Shown piece by piece: positions 32,167-44,572 of a DNA stretch of 64,000 nt. Position 1 is the stretch's first letter; each line of letters opens with the position of its first letter. This DNA is from Blakeslea trispora (Eukaryota; Mucoromycota; Mucoromycetes; Mucorales; Choanephoraceae). Below the pieces are notes generated by a model. It worked only from the letters and a program-made list of their open reading frames with translations, did no database searches and was not told where the DNA came from. The DNA lies in contig JAIWNE010000090.1 of NCBI GenBank assembly GCA_025331445.1, positions 1-64,000 on the forward strand. The letters run 5' to 3'. The position numbers and the translations under genes were made by a program.

Positions 32167-32547
32167 ATACTAGGAGAATAAACCATCTTTTGTGTTATTT
32201 CAAGGTGAGGGGATGATGTCATAGAAATAAGTAAAAGGAGAGGGAGAAGCTCTTGTTTGAAAGTGTGATACAAGTCATTGTGAGGCGGAATTTCTTTAGA
32301 GCATAAAGGAAATGATAACAAGAAAAGACAGGGTAATTGAAGAATAAGTTTCTATTTGAGTGATGTTTGGTTACCTTCCTCTTCAGTAAGACTCTCCTCT
32401 CAGAAAGAAAAAGGGTAATTATTTAGCCAGCAATGTAGTACCAATCTTGTGAATAAACAACTTTTGAAACTATGAACTTGTTTTTCCTCTTTTTTTTTAT
32501 AATCTCAAGATCTCCCCCCCCCCATTCCATTCCTTTCACTTTCTCTC
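32167..32547. other. Intergenic, 381 bases
   Basis: AT-rich spacer with a 10-base C run at 32514-32523, about 25 bases before the next ATG. No gene or known motif was seen. Confidence 0.4.
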
Positions 32548-33424
32548 ATGAGCTACTTGACACTTTTAAAGGCAAGTCATAAAGAAAGATACGGACGAAA
32601 CTACAATAGTAACAACCATGATAGAATAGCAAGGGCAATTCTATTGGTGGTTAGGACATATCAGTGTACTCTTGAATGGCCTTGTCTATTTCAGCTCCAT
32701 CCTCTCATTCTATACAAGACCTTTATTTTACAAGTATGCATTCATCAGTGTACTTTTATCTTATAGTATTGTTCTTTATCATGTGATCAGTGTATGTGAT
32801 ATCCCTAGACAACATCACTCTATACTCACCCCCCTTTCATAGATCAACAAGCCAGGCTTCAAGGCATTCTTATCAGATCCTAACCTACACTATTTTATCA
32901 TGGCTTTTTATTGGTTCTCTTGTGCTCCTATAACAGGTATTATAGAGAAAACTCATTCACTATGCTTATGTCTAATCTCTCTCTTTAACATAGTGGCACT
33001 GATTCCCTTTTTTCTAAATTCAATTGTTCATAGTATCGTTTATATACAACCCACATTGCCTGCTACTGTAAATCACTCTTTGCATCAATGGATTCAGGGC
33101 AACTATCGATGGATAAAACAATGGATTGTTTATACTGAAGTCATCTTAATTCCAGCTTATTTGGTTTTACAGTTGATCTTGTAAGATTTTTCCCTCTCCA
33201 AGATGATCGTGTTTCTAAACTGATTTTACTTTAGATGGCGTGTGTCTGTCTTGAGCCTGATTGTGTATATTTATTTTCTTCAGTCAAGATATACTCAATC
33301 TACAGATGTTCAAGTCATTGTTCATCAGACTGTTCGTTACCTAGACAACCGATTGTTAAATAAGCAACAGCCTGTATTTGTCGTCAATCTCTATTCTACT
33401 ATAAAACAGTTGATTGCATCCTAA
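32548..33424 (+). CDS. TMEM33/Per33-Pom33 family membrane protein
   Basis: Six exons (32548-32571, 32630-32733, 32767-32791, 32843-32936, 32994-33180, 33235-33424) give 207 residues. The first intron begins GC (GCAAGT). Using a nearby GT instead breaks the conserved QGQFYWWLGHISVLL motif, so the GC donor is well supported. Hydrophobic segments at about residues 10-45, 50-65 and 80-110, and near 145, match the four-helix layout of TMEM33/Per33. KPGFKAFLSDPNLHYFIMA and FYWFSCAP agree with the family. In yeast these proteins shape ER tubules and the nuclear envelope and help distribute nuclear pores. The C-terminal region (QVIVHQTVRYLDNRLL) is cytosolic. A 10-base C run lies just upstream. Confidence 0.82.
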
Positions 33425-33710
33425 ATTCATCTATTTGAACATGAGCTCATGATTAGCAGCTTATTGTAGTGAATTCATCACTTGTGAAGGGTTTATCTTG
33501 ATAGAATCCAAGTCCTTTTAAATGAAAGGGCTTTGTTTACTTTCTTGATGAGACAAAGTCTATTGGCCGTATACATTAGCACTGTTGGTGTATAAGAGTG
33601 ATTCAGAAGGGATCATCTCAAGTGTTGGACTAAATCAAACCCCGCACCAATTTGAATGTGTTCTAAACCACACACTCTCTTTTATTTTCTCTTTTTTTTA
33701 TTCATTTAAA

Positions 33711-34136
33711 ATGCATACAATACAACAACTAAAACACGATGAAATCAACGATCAAATTCTTTCAGAGCTTTATGAACTCTTGACTCAACTCTCTAAATCA
33801 ATCAGCAAAGAATCCATTTTGAAAGCCATTGCTTCTGAACAGAATTATATCTTGATTGCCACATTCAACAGTCATATCATAGGCACTGCAACCATGGCCT
33901 ATCTTGATTGCTTGACAGGAACGCGTGCTCATATTGAAGATGTTGTGGTTGACCAAGCCTATCAGAACAAGGGAATAGCCACTCAACTGTTGATGAACGC
34001 CATTCAGCGTGCGAACGAATTGAAGGTTAAAAGTTTAGACTTGACCAGTCGCCCTGACAAAATAGCAGCCAATCAACTGTACCGAAAATTAGGTTTTGTT
34101 CAACGAGAAACCAATGTTTATCGATATCAACCATAA
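33711..34136 (+). CDS. GNAT-family N-acetyltransferase
   Basis: A single-exon protein of 141 residues starting MHTIQQLKHDEIND after an A/T-rich leader. An upstream in-frame ATG at 33585 gives an unrelated hydrophobic leader. The acetyl-CoA loop is DQAYQNKGIATQLL, a good match to motif A (Q/R-x-x-G-x-G/A), preceded by the strand HIEDVVVD. It ends with the usual NQLYRKLGFVQRETNVYRY. This fits small GNAT enzymes related to glucosamine-phosphate or general N-acetyltransferases. The acceptor substrate cannot be told. It has no targeting signal, so it is probably cytosolic. Confidence 0.88.
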   Translation: MHTIQQLKHDEINDQILSELYELLTQLSKSISKESILKAIASEQNYILIATFNSHIIGTATMAYLDCLTGTRAHIEDVVVDQAYQNKGIATQLLMNAIQRANELKVKSLDLTSRPDKIAANQLYRKLGFVQRETNVYRYQP

Positions 34137-34267
34137 CATCACATGACTCTCCTTCCCCACACTTTTTAATCCATGCGCATAAAACTATAGCCATCTTGTA
34201 TAAAAAAAGCTTTTTTTTTTTTATAAAGTTCTTTCTTTTTTTCTCTTTTCAACAAGTATCTTGAATC

Positions 34268-36651
34268 ATGACAGTTCGATTTCTAGATAAGCAAACAGAA
34301 GGACAAACCTTTCAATATCAAAGTCAATTACCTAAATTACCTATTCCAACACTTGAGGATACTGCCAAACGTTACCTGGATGCACTCTTACCACTCCAAG
34401 TAAGTCCTATTGATCATGTCAGAGCCATCCAATTAAACCATCTCTCAGACAAATGAAGAACACGAAAGAACAAAGAATGCAGTCCAAGAATTCCTTATGA
34501 AAGATGGCCCTGCCCTTCAAGAAAAACTCAAGACTTACGCCTCTGACAAATCCTCCTACATTGAAGAATTCTGGTACGATTCTTATCTTCACTATACAGA
34601 TCCTGTCGTGTTAAACCTGAACCCCTTTTTCTTGCTGGAAGACGATATCTCTCCCTTGCGCAACGATCAAGTCCAACGCGCCTCTTCCTTGATATTCTCT
34701 ACCTTGACCTTTATTCATGCACTCAAGACAAAAAACCTAGAACCCGATGTGTTTCGGGGCACCCCTCTCTGTATGTCTCAGTTCAGTCGATTGTTTGGTA
34801 CGGCACGTGTTCCAACAGAGAATGGATGTTATATTGCACCGAATGACGATGTGACCGGTCGCCATATTGTCGTCATGGCTCATTCACAGTTTTATTACTT
34901 TGAGGTCTTTGATGAATCGGGCGATTTTGTGTTGAACGAAAAGGAGATTGCTGCCAATCTTAAGGCTATCTTGCGTGATGCTGTCCAGACACCCGTTCAG
35001 GAGATAGCCAAACGAGCCGTAGGCATCCTCACGACAGAAAATCGTCGAAACTGGGCTCAACTTCGATCTGGACTCAAGCGTGATCCTCAGAATCGACAGT
35101 CCCTCCAGGTGGTCGATGGTGCTCTTTTTATTGTCTGTCTGGATCATGTGAGCCCGACATCGACAGAGGATTTGAGTTATAATATGTTGTGTGGTACTTA
35201 TAATCTGGAACAAGGGATGCAAGTAGGTACCTGTACCAATCGATGGTATGACAAGTTACAGGTAAGAGTCAATTATAAAAAAAAAGAGAGAATCTCATGG
35301 TGTGTTTTAGATTATTGTTTGTCAAAATGGAAGTGCAGGTATCAATTTTGAACATACAGGTAAATTGAAAAACAACAGATGAAACACTTGGCTTATCTTT
35401 TTTGATGAAGGTGTCGACGGACATACTGTATTGCGTTTCGTATCCGATATCTATACAGATACCATCTTGCGTTTTGCAAAGACAATCAACAGCCAAACAC
35501 AATCCATTTTCCACAACTATCGTCAACGTAGAGTAAGTGAAGGTGGTACAGTGATCCGAGATCGTGCTGGTTCCACCACACTAGCCAATGGCTATTTCGA
35601 TCATAATCCTCGTAAAATCGAATGGAACATGACAGATGATTTGGAGTTGGGTATTCGGTTTGCAGAGACACGGCTCAGTGATTTGATCTTGCAGAATGAA
35701 GTCAAAGTACTTGAGTTTTATGACTATGGCAAGAACTTTATTACCGACATGAAGATGAGTCCGGATGCCTTTGTTCAAGTAAGCACATCCTATTTCAACT
35801 GATTTGAACTGACGATACCTTTAGATGGCTATTCAAGCTGCTTATTATGGATTGTACGGTAAATGTGAATCTACCTATGAACCTGCCATGACCAAGACTT
35901 TCTTACATGGTCGAACCGAAGCTATCCGTTCAGTCACATCGGATTCCCGTACATTTGTCGAAACGTATTATTCCGATAAAGCATCTGCTCAACAGAAACT
36001 GGACAGTCTACGTACTGCACTCAAGACACATACAAACATCACACGTGATTGTTCTAAAGGACAAGGTCAAGATAGACATCTGTATGCATTGGAATGTGTT
36101 TGGGAACGACTCTACAAGAATCAAAAGAAGCCTCAGATATTTACAGATGGAGGCTGGAAGACACTCAGTAGCTCCATCATCAGTACTTCCAACTGTGGCA
36201 ATCCTGCCTTACGCTTATTTGGATTTGGACCGGTTGTATCCAATGGTTTCGGTATTGGTTATATCATCAAAGAAGATCGTATTTCGGTAAGTTCATTGTT
36301 TTCAAAGTGATCAAGAAAAAAACTCAATTGGATTCTTCCTAGTTGGTGGCTTCATCCAAGCATCGTCAAACAGAACGCTTTTTACAGACATTAAAGAAAT
36401 ATCTGTTGGAAATCAAGCATATGCTGTTGAAAGAAAAGTATCCTGGAGGTATCTCTCAAAGACAACGTATCCTGGCTCTTGAGGAACAACAACAGAGTGA
36501 TGGCTATAGTTATTTCGATAATGGATACGAAGCAGCCTTAAACGGTCAACCTTCTGCTCAACCTCATCTGGCTGGTTCTCCTCCTTCTCCCACCAGTACT
36601 GTGAATCGAAAGATTGGAAAACGCTTATTGATTCGTGAAAACGATGATTAG
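34268..36651 (+). CDS. Carnitine O-acetyltransferase (Yat-type)
   Basis: Six exons (34268-34399, 34449-35261, 35311-35359, 35411-35778, 35825-36286, 36343-36651) give 710 residues. The start has QLPKLPIPTLEDTAKRYLDAL, the typical N-terminal signature of the choline/carnitine acyltransferase family. The catalytic His sits in NFEHTGVDGHTVLRF, and the STS motif is IISTSNCGNPALRLFG. WYDSYLHYTDPVVLNLNPFF is a conserved early block. The enzyme moves acetyl groups between CoA and carnitine, supporting acetyl export to mitochondria during growth on acetate, ethanol or fatty acids. No clear presequence or peroxisomal C-terminal tripeptide is present, so it is probably cytosolic or outer mitochondrial like yeast Yat1. 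The C-terminal 50 residues are low complexity. Confidence 0.94.
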
Positions 36652-36677
36652 TCTAGCTTTTTATTAAAAAAAATAAT

Positions 36678-36932
36678 TCATGGATCTGATCCATAATTTT
36701 CTTCACCACCATACATGTCATCACAATCATCCAGTTTTCTCTCGAGATCAGAACTATAGGTAGCTTGGGCATCCATATCGTATGTCTTCATGAGTTGCGC
36801 ACATTTGTTTTTACTCAAGGGAGCAGCTTTGTTTCGATGAACGTAAGCAAAGAATCGACAGGTTTCATAAGTTTACATACCTGTCACAAGACATAAAGTA
36901 AGCAATAGAAGAGTGGGCAGTAAAGCTCGCAT
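36678..36932 (-). CDS. Small secreted acidic protein
   Basis: Two exons (36932-36881 and 36826-36678) give 66 residues. The intron interrupts the codon right after the signal peptide (MRALLPTLLLLTLCLVTA). The mature part is APLSKNKCAQLMKTYDMD followed by an acidic tail (LDDCDDMYGGEENYGSDP). It has two cysteines that could form one disulfide. I do not recognise a family. The model is supported by a strong signal peptide, a GT...AG intron of usual length, and phase continuity. It is convergent with the carnitine acetyltransferase gene, 26 bases away. Too short for routine ORF calling. Confidence 0.68.
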
Positions 36933-37799
36933 AAGGATAGATAAAAGAAAAAGAGATGTGGTTGAATGGTTGTTCTCTCTTTTATTTTATAACATTTAAT
37001 ATACCCAGAGTATTGATTTTATCGTTTGATTATACTAGACTCCTTTAGGCCTTTTTCTCCTCTCTTTCTCCTTTTTCTTGATTGTCCTAAAGTACTTTTT
37101 TTTTTTATCATTTAAATTAGAATAAGGCTTGTAAAAGTAACTAAACAGTCTTGAACCATTCCATTTTGACAGAAAGCATTAGAATGAAGGGCAACTTTTC
37201 GAATGCATCAGACTAGCAGGATAAAGGTTTTCTATCAAGCCTTTTTATTATTCAAGTCATTGGTATTTTATAGTATCAGTAGTACATTGAACTCTTAAAG
37301 AAATAGCTTATTTGCAGCCTCAGATAACAATTGGGGAGGTGCTTTAGCTTTAGCATGGATGTAGAACATGCTGAGCTTAAAGCAATGTACTATAAAAAAA
37401 ACGTCTTTACATGATAGTAACATGGAATAAATAGCTTAGATTGTTTAGTAAAAAAAAAGACATTCTTGAGCATCTTCTTCCATACCTTAGAGTCTGAACA
37501 TCCAAGATAATATTCAATTTGTTTGAAATATACATGTCAGTATTTGCTATAGTTACTTGATCATAGAAAGAGTTTTATGCTTAACCCTAAAGATACCTTC
37601 ATGTAGATGTGGGGCCCTTTTAGTACACAGAAAAAAAAAGCTTTTTTTTTATTATCAATGTCCCATAGCTGACTCAACTTGGGGACATGATCAAAAACAA
37701 CCACTCACAAAGATCATGTTTAAACAACCCAAATAGACCATAGTAAGAGACACTTAAAACAAGGGGTATGAGACAATTCTTTATATGTTTCAAACTATT
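36933..37799. other. Intergenic, possible retroelement relic
   Basis: Around 37312-37400 the plus strand reads FAASDNNWGGAL and, in another frame, EHAELKAMYY. This is reminiscent of the SDASxxxWGG...ELKA pattern of retroelement RNase H domains. It is short and frameshifted. Nothing else is recognisable in the stretch. Confidence 0.3.
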
Positions 37800-40008
37800 T
37801 TATTGAATTACAACAACATCAGGGTGAAACGCTTTTCGAACAACTTGCCATTTCAGAATGACAACCATCAAAAGTTCATATAATCCAACCATCAAAATGA
37901 TAGGAGAATAGATCACATACCATAGGACTTGATGCGTCTTTTCGATCCATAGAGTCGATTCCTTTTGAAATCTACAGACAGAACGAACAAACCAACTGAG
38001 CATACAGAATATGGCATCTATAAATGCACTCGGAAGAAACACTTGGAAAGCAGGCCTTGTGACTAAACAACGACGTATGGCCCAGGCGCGTTTCACTTGG
38101 TCCAGACGTTGAGAGATATCCATCAAGGTTGCCAGGAAAGAGGCTGTCAATAAGGATCCCAACACAACCACAGTCAGGAACAAGTAGATCACAAGTAAAA
38201 GACCAGCTATTTGAGGTTGATAGAACAGAGTTTTGCCAATTTCAGGAGCACTATAAGAAAAAAGTTATAGCATGGACTATTTTTCTTAGTGTCACAAAAC
38301 AACTTACTGAAGAGCACCAAGTAACAAGAATCTCAACATGGCCATGGGATGTACATCATCAAATTGAAGTGCAGCAAGTGCTATCCAAAATCCTACTATG
38401 GCTCCTACGCCAACCACACCTACCCAAAGACTGTTATACAAGCACTGATGTATCATATAACTTGCTTTGGCCATCAACCAATGAGCATCCGATACCGCAT
38501 AAAGCAAACGCAAAAACAAAACGGGCGTTGCCAAAACAACAAGATGAAAAGAGAGAGTCAAGAAATAAACAGTGTCTTCTAAAGAATCCACTGTAGCCAG
38601 CGTGAACACCCGAATGACAAAAGAGGCGGTTAATAGGGACGCTGTGATGAAAGAGACACAAGAGGAGAGTTCTCTGAGATAAACAGAGGGAGACGACACT
38701 AGTTTTTTAGATTCCAAACACATGTCAGACAGAACAAGATAATAGTAGATGTATTCATAGAGATAAGGTGTGTCTGATGTAAAGTCTCGATTGGTCAACG
38801 TGGCAAGATGAAAGGTAAGGTAGATCAAGGTAGAGACAATACCGATCCAAAGCTGATAGCGTGCACTACACCAACGTGCTAGGAAATCAGTCCAGGTAGT
38901 CCAGAGCACATACCATGAAGTGTCTTTGGGTGATTCTTGAGCTGTCGATTCAATCCAGATGGAGCATGGATGATGAGGGTCACGACGCCAATGAGGACCT
39001 GATTTCCAAAGTTCCTAAAGGAGTTCTTTAGAATGGAATAACAAGCACTTTTTTTTTCTGTTTTTTTTTTACCTCAATGACCAATTGAACTCGAGCATCC
39101 TTCAAAAAGACCTGACTATCATTCTCATAAGCCAATGCCAAAGCTACAAACCAAACATCAATATGGACTCTCTCTCTCTTTTTTTTCTTTCTGTTCTTAC
39201 CTGACTTTCCATTCATCCATGGGGTTGTCATCATTTCATACAACACAACATGAGAAGTCGAGGTATCATGTACTTTTAATCCAAAGCTCAAAGTGGATAA
39301 AGCAAGTGTTTGAAGAGCAACATCTGTCTCCAAGGGTGCACCGGATACCTTCCGTTCGTGTAACAATGCCAAAACTGCACAAACAGAAGCATTTTTAGCA
39401 ACTTTATAAATACTTTCCGCCTGAGAAGGTAATTTGGGTTCTATGGATGGGTTCTCCATGACGTGTGTGTGTTCAGCTTGACTGTTGGACCAACCGTGTT
39501 TCTCTTTCCATCGATCTGTAGCAAGCTTGAGAGCATCTACTGCTAAATCGCGTCTACGAAGACGTTTGCCTCCTTCTTGATGTGAACTATGAATAGACCA
39601 TTCACTTAATTTCTTTTTGAGAGTATGTCTTGGACTATCTTCTTCATCACTACTACTGCTGCTACTACTACTGCTATTACTGGGAACAGCAGCTTCCTTT
39701 TGATCGCGTTCTTGTTTCTTTTTGATTTCACTGAAAACTAAAATATCTTGAATTTTCTCGGTGAGTTGATGAGTAGGTAGGGTAGGCTGTCCAGAGGTGA
39801 TGATTTGTTGAAATGTGTCCTTGGACATTACTTGATAGTGGCCATTCAGTTTGTTTGGTCCTTCATCTGAATTCATCGCAATGATAGTAGACTCTTCTTC
39901 TTGACCACTCGAAGTAGCATAGGTCGTGTTTGTGGCTGTCAAGAGTCTTGTGGTTTCGGTTGAACCTGAATGATGAGGAATAGGCGAACCAGGAGGATAG
40001 TTAGACAT
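37800..40008 (-). CDS. Polytopic membrane protein, Yvc1/TRP-like (tentative)
   Basis: Four exons (40008-39201, 39143-39073, 39014-38308, 38250-37800) give 678 residues, close to yeast Yvc1 (about 675). The first 250 residues are cytosolic and polar with a long Ser/Asp/Glu run. A helical region then includes ALALAYENDSQVFLKDARV and QLVIEELWKSGPHW. Several hydrophobic segments follow: LWIGIVSTLIYLTFHLA, YEYIYYYLVLSDMCLESKK, CVSFITASLLTASFVI, YFLTLSFHLVVLATPVLFL, VGVVGVGAIVGFWIALAA and VIYLFLTVVVLGSLLTA. The last is followed by an amphipathic cytosolic region. The layout fits a six-helix channel of the Yvc1 vacuolar TRP type, but no pore signature is certain. I rate the membrane-protein call high and the channel identity low. 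Confidence 0.7.
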
Positions 40009-41933
40009 GGCTAATGTCTTTGATTTTTTTCTTGAAATCAAATGTAAGAAAGAAAGAAAAAGAATACCAAAGAATCTACTATTTTATGTCTTGTCATGCT
40101 GTGTTACCAACAAGTTAAAACAAAGAGCCTTTGTAAAGGTGTGCAAAAACCTTAAATAAAAACAAAAAAGATTCTGTTTTTTTTATATTTAGACAAGAGT
40201 ATTATATTATTTGGGACAAAATAATCTTATTTAATTGAAATAACTTTTTCAAAAAAAATTGAACAATCTTTTATATTGTCTTGTTATCATTGTACTGGCC
40301 TAATTCAAACAAAATTTTGTTGAGGCTTTAGGAAGCTTGACAAAGATGTAATTGATTTTGTTATAGACACATTTCTTGACAGAAAAAGAGGGCAAGCATA
40401 CCTGTCACGTAAGAGTCAAAGAACTACCTGGCAAGTAAACCTATCGTTTTGAAACTTTGCAGATTTCTATTTCTAGCTTTGCAGACAAGTTTCTTTCTTA
40501 ATCATCAACTTTACTGCTTGGAAAATGACTACATAAAGATGGGTTGGCTGGTCAATAGTTCAGTTTTACTGTTTGTCATCTAATGACATTATTGTTTTAT
40601 AATCAACCATCTGACTGTTCAATTATGTCGCCAGTTAAGAGGAAAAGATTTTGACAGAATAGTTCATCTCTAACACTGATCATAAAGTCATTGAGTCTTT
40701 TTTTTTTTTGGGTGATAAAGAGCTTCAATTGTATACAAGCCTAAATGGTGTTTGCATTGGCTCAATGACACTTGTATAAGTAAAGCCTTGACTGACTATC
40801 TATTTGGTAGTTATAGAGATGCCGTAGCTTTCATTTCTTCTTTCAAATACATAATCTCTCTCTCTCGGAAGACAAGTGCTTGTATTTGAACCAAAAGAAC
40901 AAACCAATTCTATTTGGCTATAAGCCTTAAAAGTAACACAATGTAAAGCTTCATCATCACTGAACCGGAATAACAATAAACCCCCCCTTCTTTCTCTCCT
41001 CTCCAAAAAAGAAGAGGTTTCAATCTATTTTCGGAATTCCTCTTTCCTTCTATCCAATTTCAAGATCAATTACACTAAACTTCCTTATTAAGAAAAATGT
41101 CTATCTCGATCATCATAAAAAAAAAAATTATATTAAATTTCGATTACTTTTTTTTTAAAAAAAAAAGATATCGATCTGAATCGTTATTTTAGAAGAAAAG
41201 ATGGCTAACTTACCAATTGACTTTCTTACATATTCAATTGTTGATAGCATTGAAATATTCGTCAGTGCATTTTGATGCTTGCGGGGTTGCAAACTTAAAA
41301 AAATCAATTTTCCCGCCTAAATGACATGGAGTCACATTCTAGACTATGAAAGTAAAATGATTGAAATTCTTTATTAGAGCTCAAGGAATATCATTTTATC
41401 GTGCAACATGATACTATTGATTCTTACTGTCTTTACTTGACTAAAGGAAGAAACCTTTTATTTGCTATCAAAAAGAAATACTGCCCTTTCATGATATGCT
41501 GCAAAGAAAAAAAAAAAAGATGATTAAATTACATAATTCAAGAATGGATTGATTTATTAACAGAAATAAAATAAAAAAAAAAAGGGAGGAGGAGGCATTA
41601 TCATGATTTGGGTGCAAGTCTTTTACATATCAGCCTACATATATGTCAAAACTAGACATTATCCATACAACAGTATAATTTTATGCCTTCTTCATTCTGT
41701 CAAGTTAGAAGAAGGCTTGCTTACGATATTTTAGGAAAACAATAGTATGGAAAGGAAAGTAAAAAAAAAAGTGAAGGGGGGAGAATAAAGAGATAAATGT
41801 GTATACAGATGCTTATGCGTATATATAAGTGTGTGTGTGTGTGTGTATGTGTGAATGGATACAAATTTAAATATTAAAGGTTTCAAAACAAAAAAAAAGG
41901 GAGGAATGGATGTTCTTTTTTCAAAAATGTAAT
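40009..41933. other. Intergenic, 1.9 kb
   Basis: AT-rich, containing a GT dinucleotide repeat at 41829-41846 and several A/T homopolymers. It serves as upstream DNA of the membrane-protein gene and the 3' side of the FAR1-type gene. No gene or RNA feature was recognised. Confidence 0.45.
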
Positions 41934-44446
41934 TTAGTTTGGACCACTAGCTCTTCGATAGGCCTGTTGCTCATGGACTTGTTGTTGATGATGAGGATAA
42001 CCCAAGCTATAAGGATGCTGTTGATTTTCTTTTGGATGCTTCATTGGATGCTCACTTGCGATGTAAGTATTGGGAAATACCGTATGAGGAGATGGTTGGG
42101 GCTGTGCTGAGGGAGATGTTTGGCCAGAACTCAATTGGTAAGAAGAAAAGACATCTGTTCCCGTAGGTGGTTGAGATGGCAAATAGTGCTGAATCATTTG
42201 CGAAGAAGATGCATTTGAGGTAGGAATGGTAGTGGTTGATGCAGATCGAGGAGGAAGAGGATTTGTTGCTTGTTGGAGATGATCTTTGTAAGTAGAGTAA
42301 TATCTATGCTTTCCTGCTAAAAAAAATATATAGATCAATAAAAGAAGGTGATGAAACTATACGTGATGTCCTTTTTACCTTCATTTTCATCAATCATATT
42401 TTGAAATTGAGAAAATGTAGACGAGTAGCCTACAGGACGCATCAATGGTTGGTTTTCCATGCTTGGCATTCTTGAAATAGATACAGACTGACTTCTCATG
42501 GGCAAGACAGCATTGAATGTCATAGAATGAGGTCGCTCATGAGAGACTTGTTGAGGAGTGGAAGGCGAACTCATCAGATTGATATCCTGTGGTTGATGCT
42601 GTACAAAATTTGATGGATCATACATCATTTGTTGAGATACGTGTGATGGTTGTGGTGGTCTTGGTTGTGAAGTATTCATGTTAGCAGAAGGGTATAGATG
42701 ATCTGCTTGTGTAGAGAAGGAAGGCGACTGAATATAATTGGTGTTGGCATCACTCATGTTTCGGTTTGCGTTTTCATTAGAATTGCTGTAGAACAAATTT
42801 GCCTCAGTGGAAGATGCAGATGGTGTTGACATTCGATTTTGAAATTGTGTGTTCATGAGTTGTTGATGGTGCATATCATGCGTACCGGGTGTGTTGGTAG
42901 CTGTGCCAAAGAGCATCGTTTGCGAGTTAGAGGGGGATGATTGGGTAGAGAGGTCATCTAGTTCGTCGTCCATCAAGTTGGAAGCTACTTGACGTGACAG
43001 TTTTCTGGCTGGCGAGTCAAAATCCATACTGTCAGGGTCATCGTCCGATGTAAAGGCGGCTCTGGAACGTCTTCGATGTGAAGGCAAGGCATAGGCATTG
43101 TTTATGTTGGCTACATTTGTGTTGACTGTAGGTCGCTGCATATCAAATATAGCACGTCTGATATCACCTACTGAGTTCTGACTGTACATCTTGACATAAA
43201 AGGTATGGTCTGGAATGGGTACAGCAAGGAACCCCTTGGGTACAGTGTCTAATGGTTTCTTTTGCATGGATCCTGATTTCTTGACATCATTCAACTATAG
43301 AAAAAGCAAAGATGAATGATGGTTTCTATTGCATTTTATAAAAGGCTTCCTTACATCAAATGTTTCATCTTGTCTACTAGGACTACCAGTAGAGCTACTA
43401 TCTTGATCACGCTTTTGATGATCGCCTTTTATCAAGTTGGAAGCCTTTTTGAGATGATGATCAATATCTTCATAGGATACCGAGAAAGGTGAACTGACAG
43501 AAGATGGTGTGGCAGGGTCACTGTTGGAACCAGAAGGATGGAAGGGTAAAGGAATGGGGGTAGGAAAGGAGCTGCTGTCTACATTGGCAAATTTGCAAGT
43601 ATCTTGCAACAAGGACATCAATTTACTCTCAACATAATGAGAGAGATCTTCACTACCAGCATTGACCATACAGATCTGTGCACTCAGATTGACTAGACGA
43701 ATTGTCCTCAAGGCAGTATCACGTTGCTTCATCTTTTGTCGCTCTTCAGACAGACGGTTATAGAATCGTCTGTCATCCCAAGAGATATCTGGGTACTGTT
43801 CACGTACTTGTTGCCTGATTTCGTTGGTGGGTAATCGTTGTCTGGCCAATTCAAAGATCTTTTCAGAGACCTCGCGTGGCCATTCTTTTTTGATTTCTTC
43901 AGGTTTTAACAATGGGTGATTATGGATATATGCGTCTGAATTTTGTGATTTTCTGAATTCCCAGGTCTCTTTGCTATTCTCGAACAATACAATACGCCAA
44001 CGACATTCACAACGTTGAGATTGTCTGTTTCTCTGGGGATTGACTTTGGGGTTTCGATGAGAATCAGGGAGTCCTTCACGAGAGCAATAGACATAGATAT
44101 TCTGAGAAAAATAAGGTTTAATTTTTTTTCTCTCTCTCTCTTTTTTTTTTGTTTTAATTTACCTTGTGAGTACTTTGTTCTTGTTTGACAGTAAATCCAT
44201 GATTTGAACAAAGGTCTCTACAAAACACAATGGCTTCCGTATTTGACTTGAATGTTTTGGAAAGTAAAGTGGCATAAAATGCGTCCAGCTAAATATAAAG
44301 AAAAAAAAAGAGTTATGACTAATTTTTTTTTTTTTTTTTACGTGTCATGTAAAATTTACTGAATAATAAGGCTTGTCAGGACTATGGCTTTGAGTGGGAA
44401 TAGGACTGTTGGTGTCGACAGATCGTGTGCTCTTGTGGTTTGACAT
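41934..44446 (-). CDS. FAR1-domain transcriptional regulator
   Basis: Five exons (44446-44360, 44288-44163, 44101-43355, 43294-42379, 42316-41934) give 752 residues. Near residues 40-130 a WRKY/GCM1-fold FAR1-type DNA-binding domain is visible: FCRDLCSNHGFTV, YVYCSREGLP, CECRWRIVLF, then the zinc-binding HNHPLLKPEE. This fold comes from Mutator-like transposases. No transposase catalytic domain or SWIM finger follows, so the gene looks like a domesticated regulator. Next comes a helical segment with RFYNRLSEERQKMKQRD and VESKLMSLLQDTCKF. The last 400 residues are Ser/Gln/Pro/Asn-rich with runs such as HHQQQVHEQQ, typical of fungal transcription factors. The 4.6 kb upstream region is unusually long for this window. 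Confidence 0.8.
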
Positions 44447-44550
44447 TCGAAAGAACGAGATTTCAAGTTTGGGCTTACTTATTCAAGGCTGTTTATGGTA
44501 ATTTCTATAATTGTGAATGGCCGACAAACAAATAGAGTCTATTTGTACAA

Positions 44551-44572
44551 GTGTGTGTGTGTGTGTGTGTGT
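44551..44572. repeat. GT microsatellite
   Basis: Eleven uninterrupted GT units upstream of the FAR1-type gene. Confidence 0.9.
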
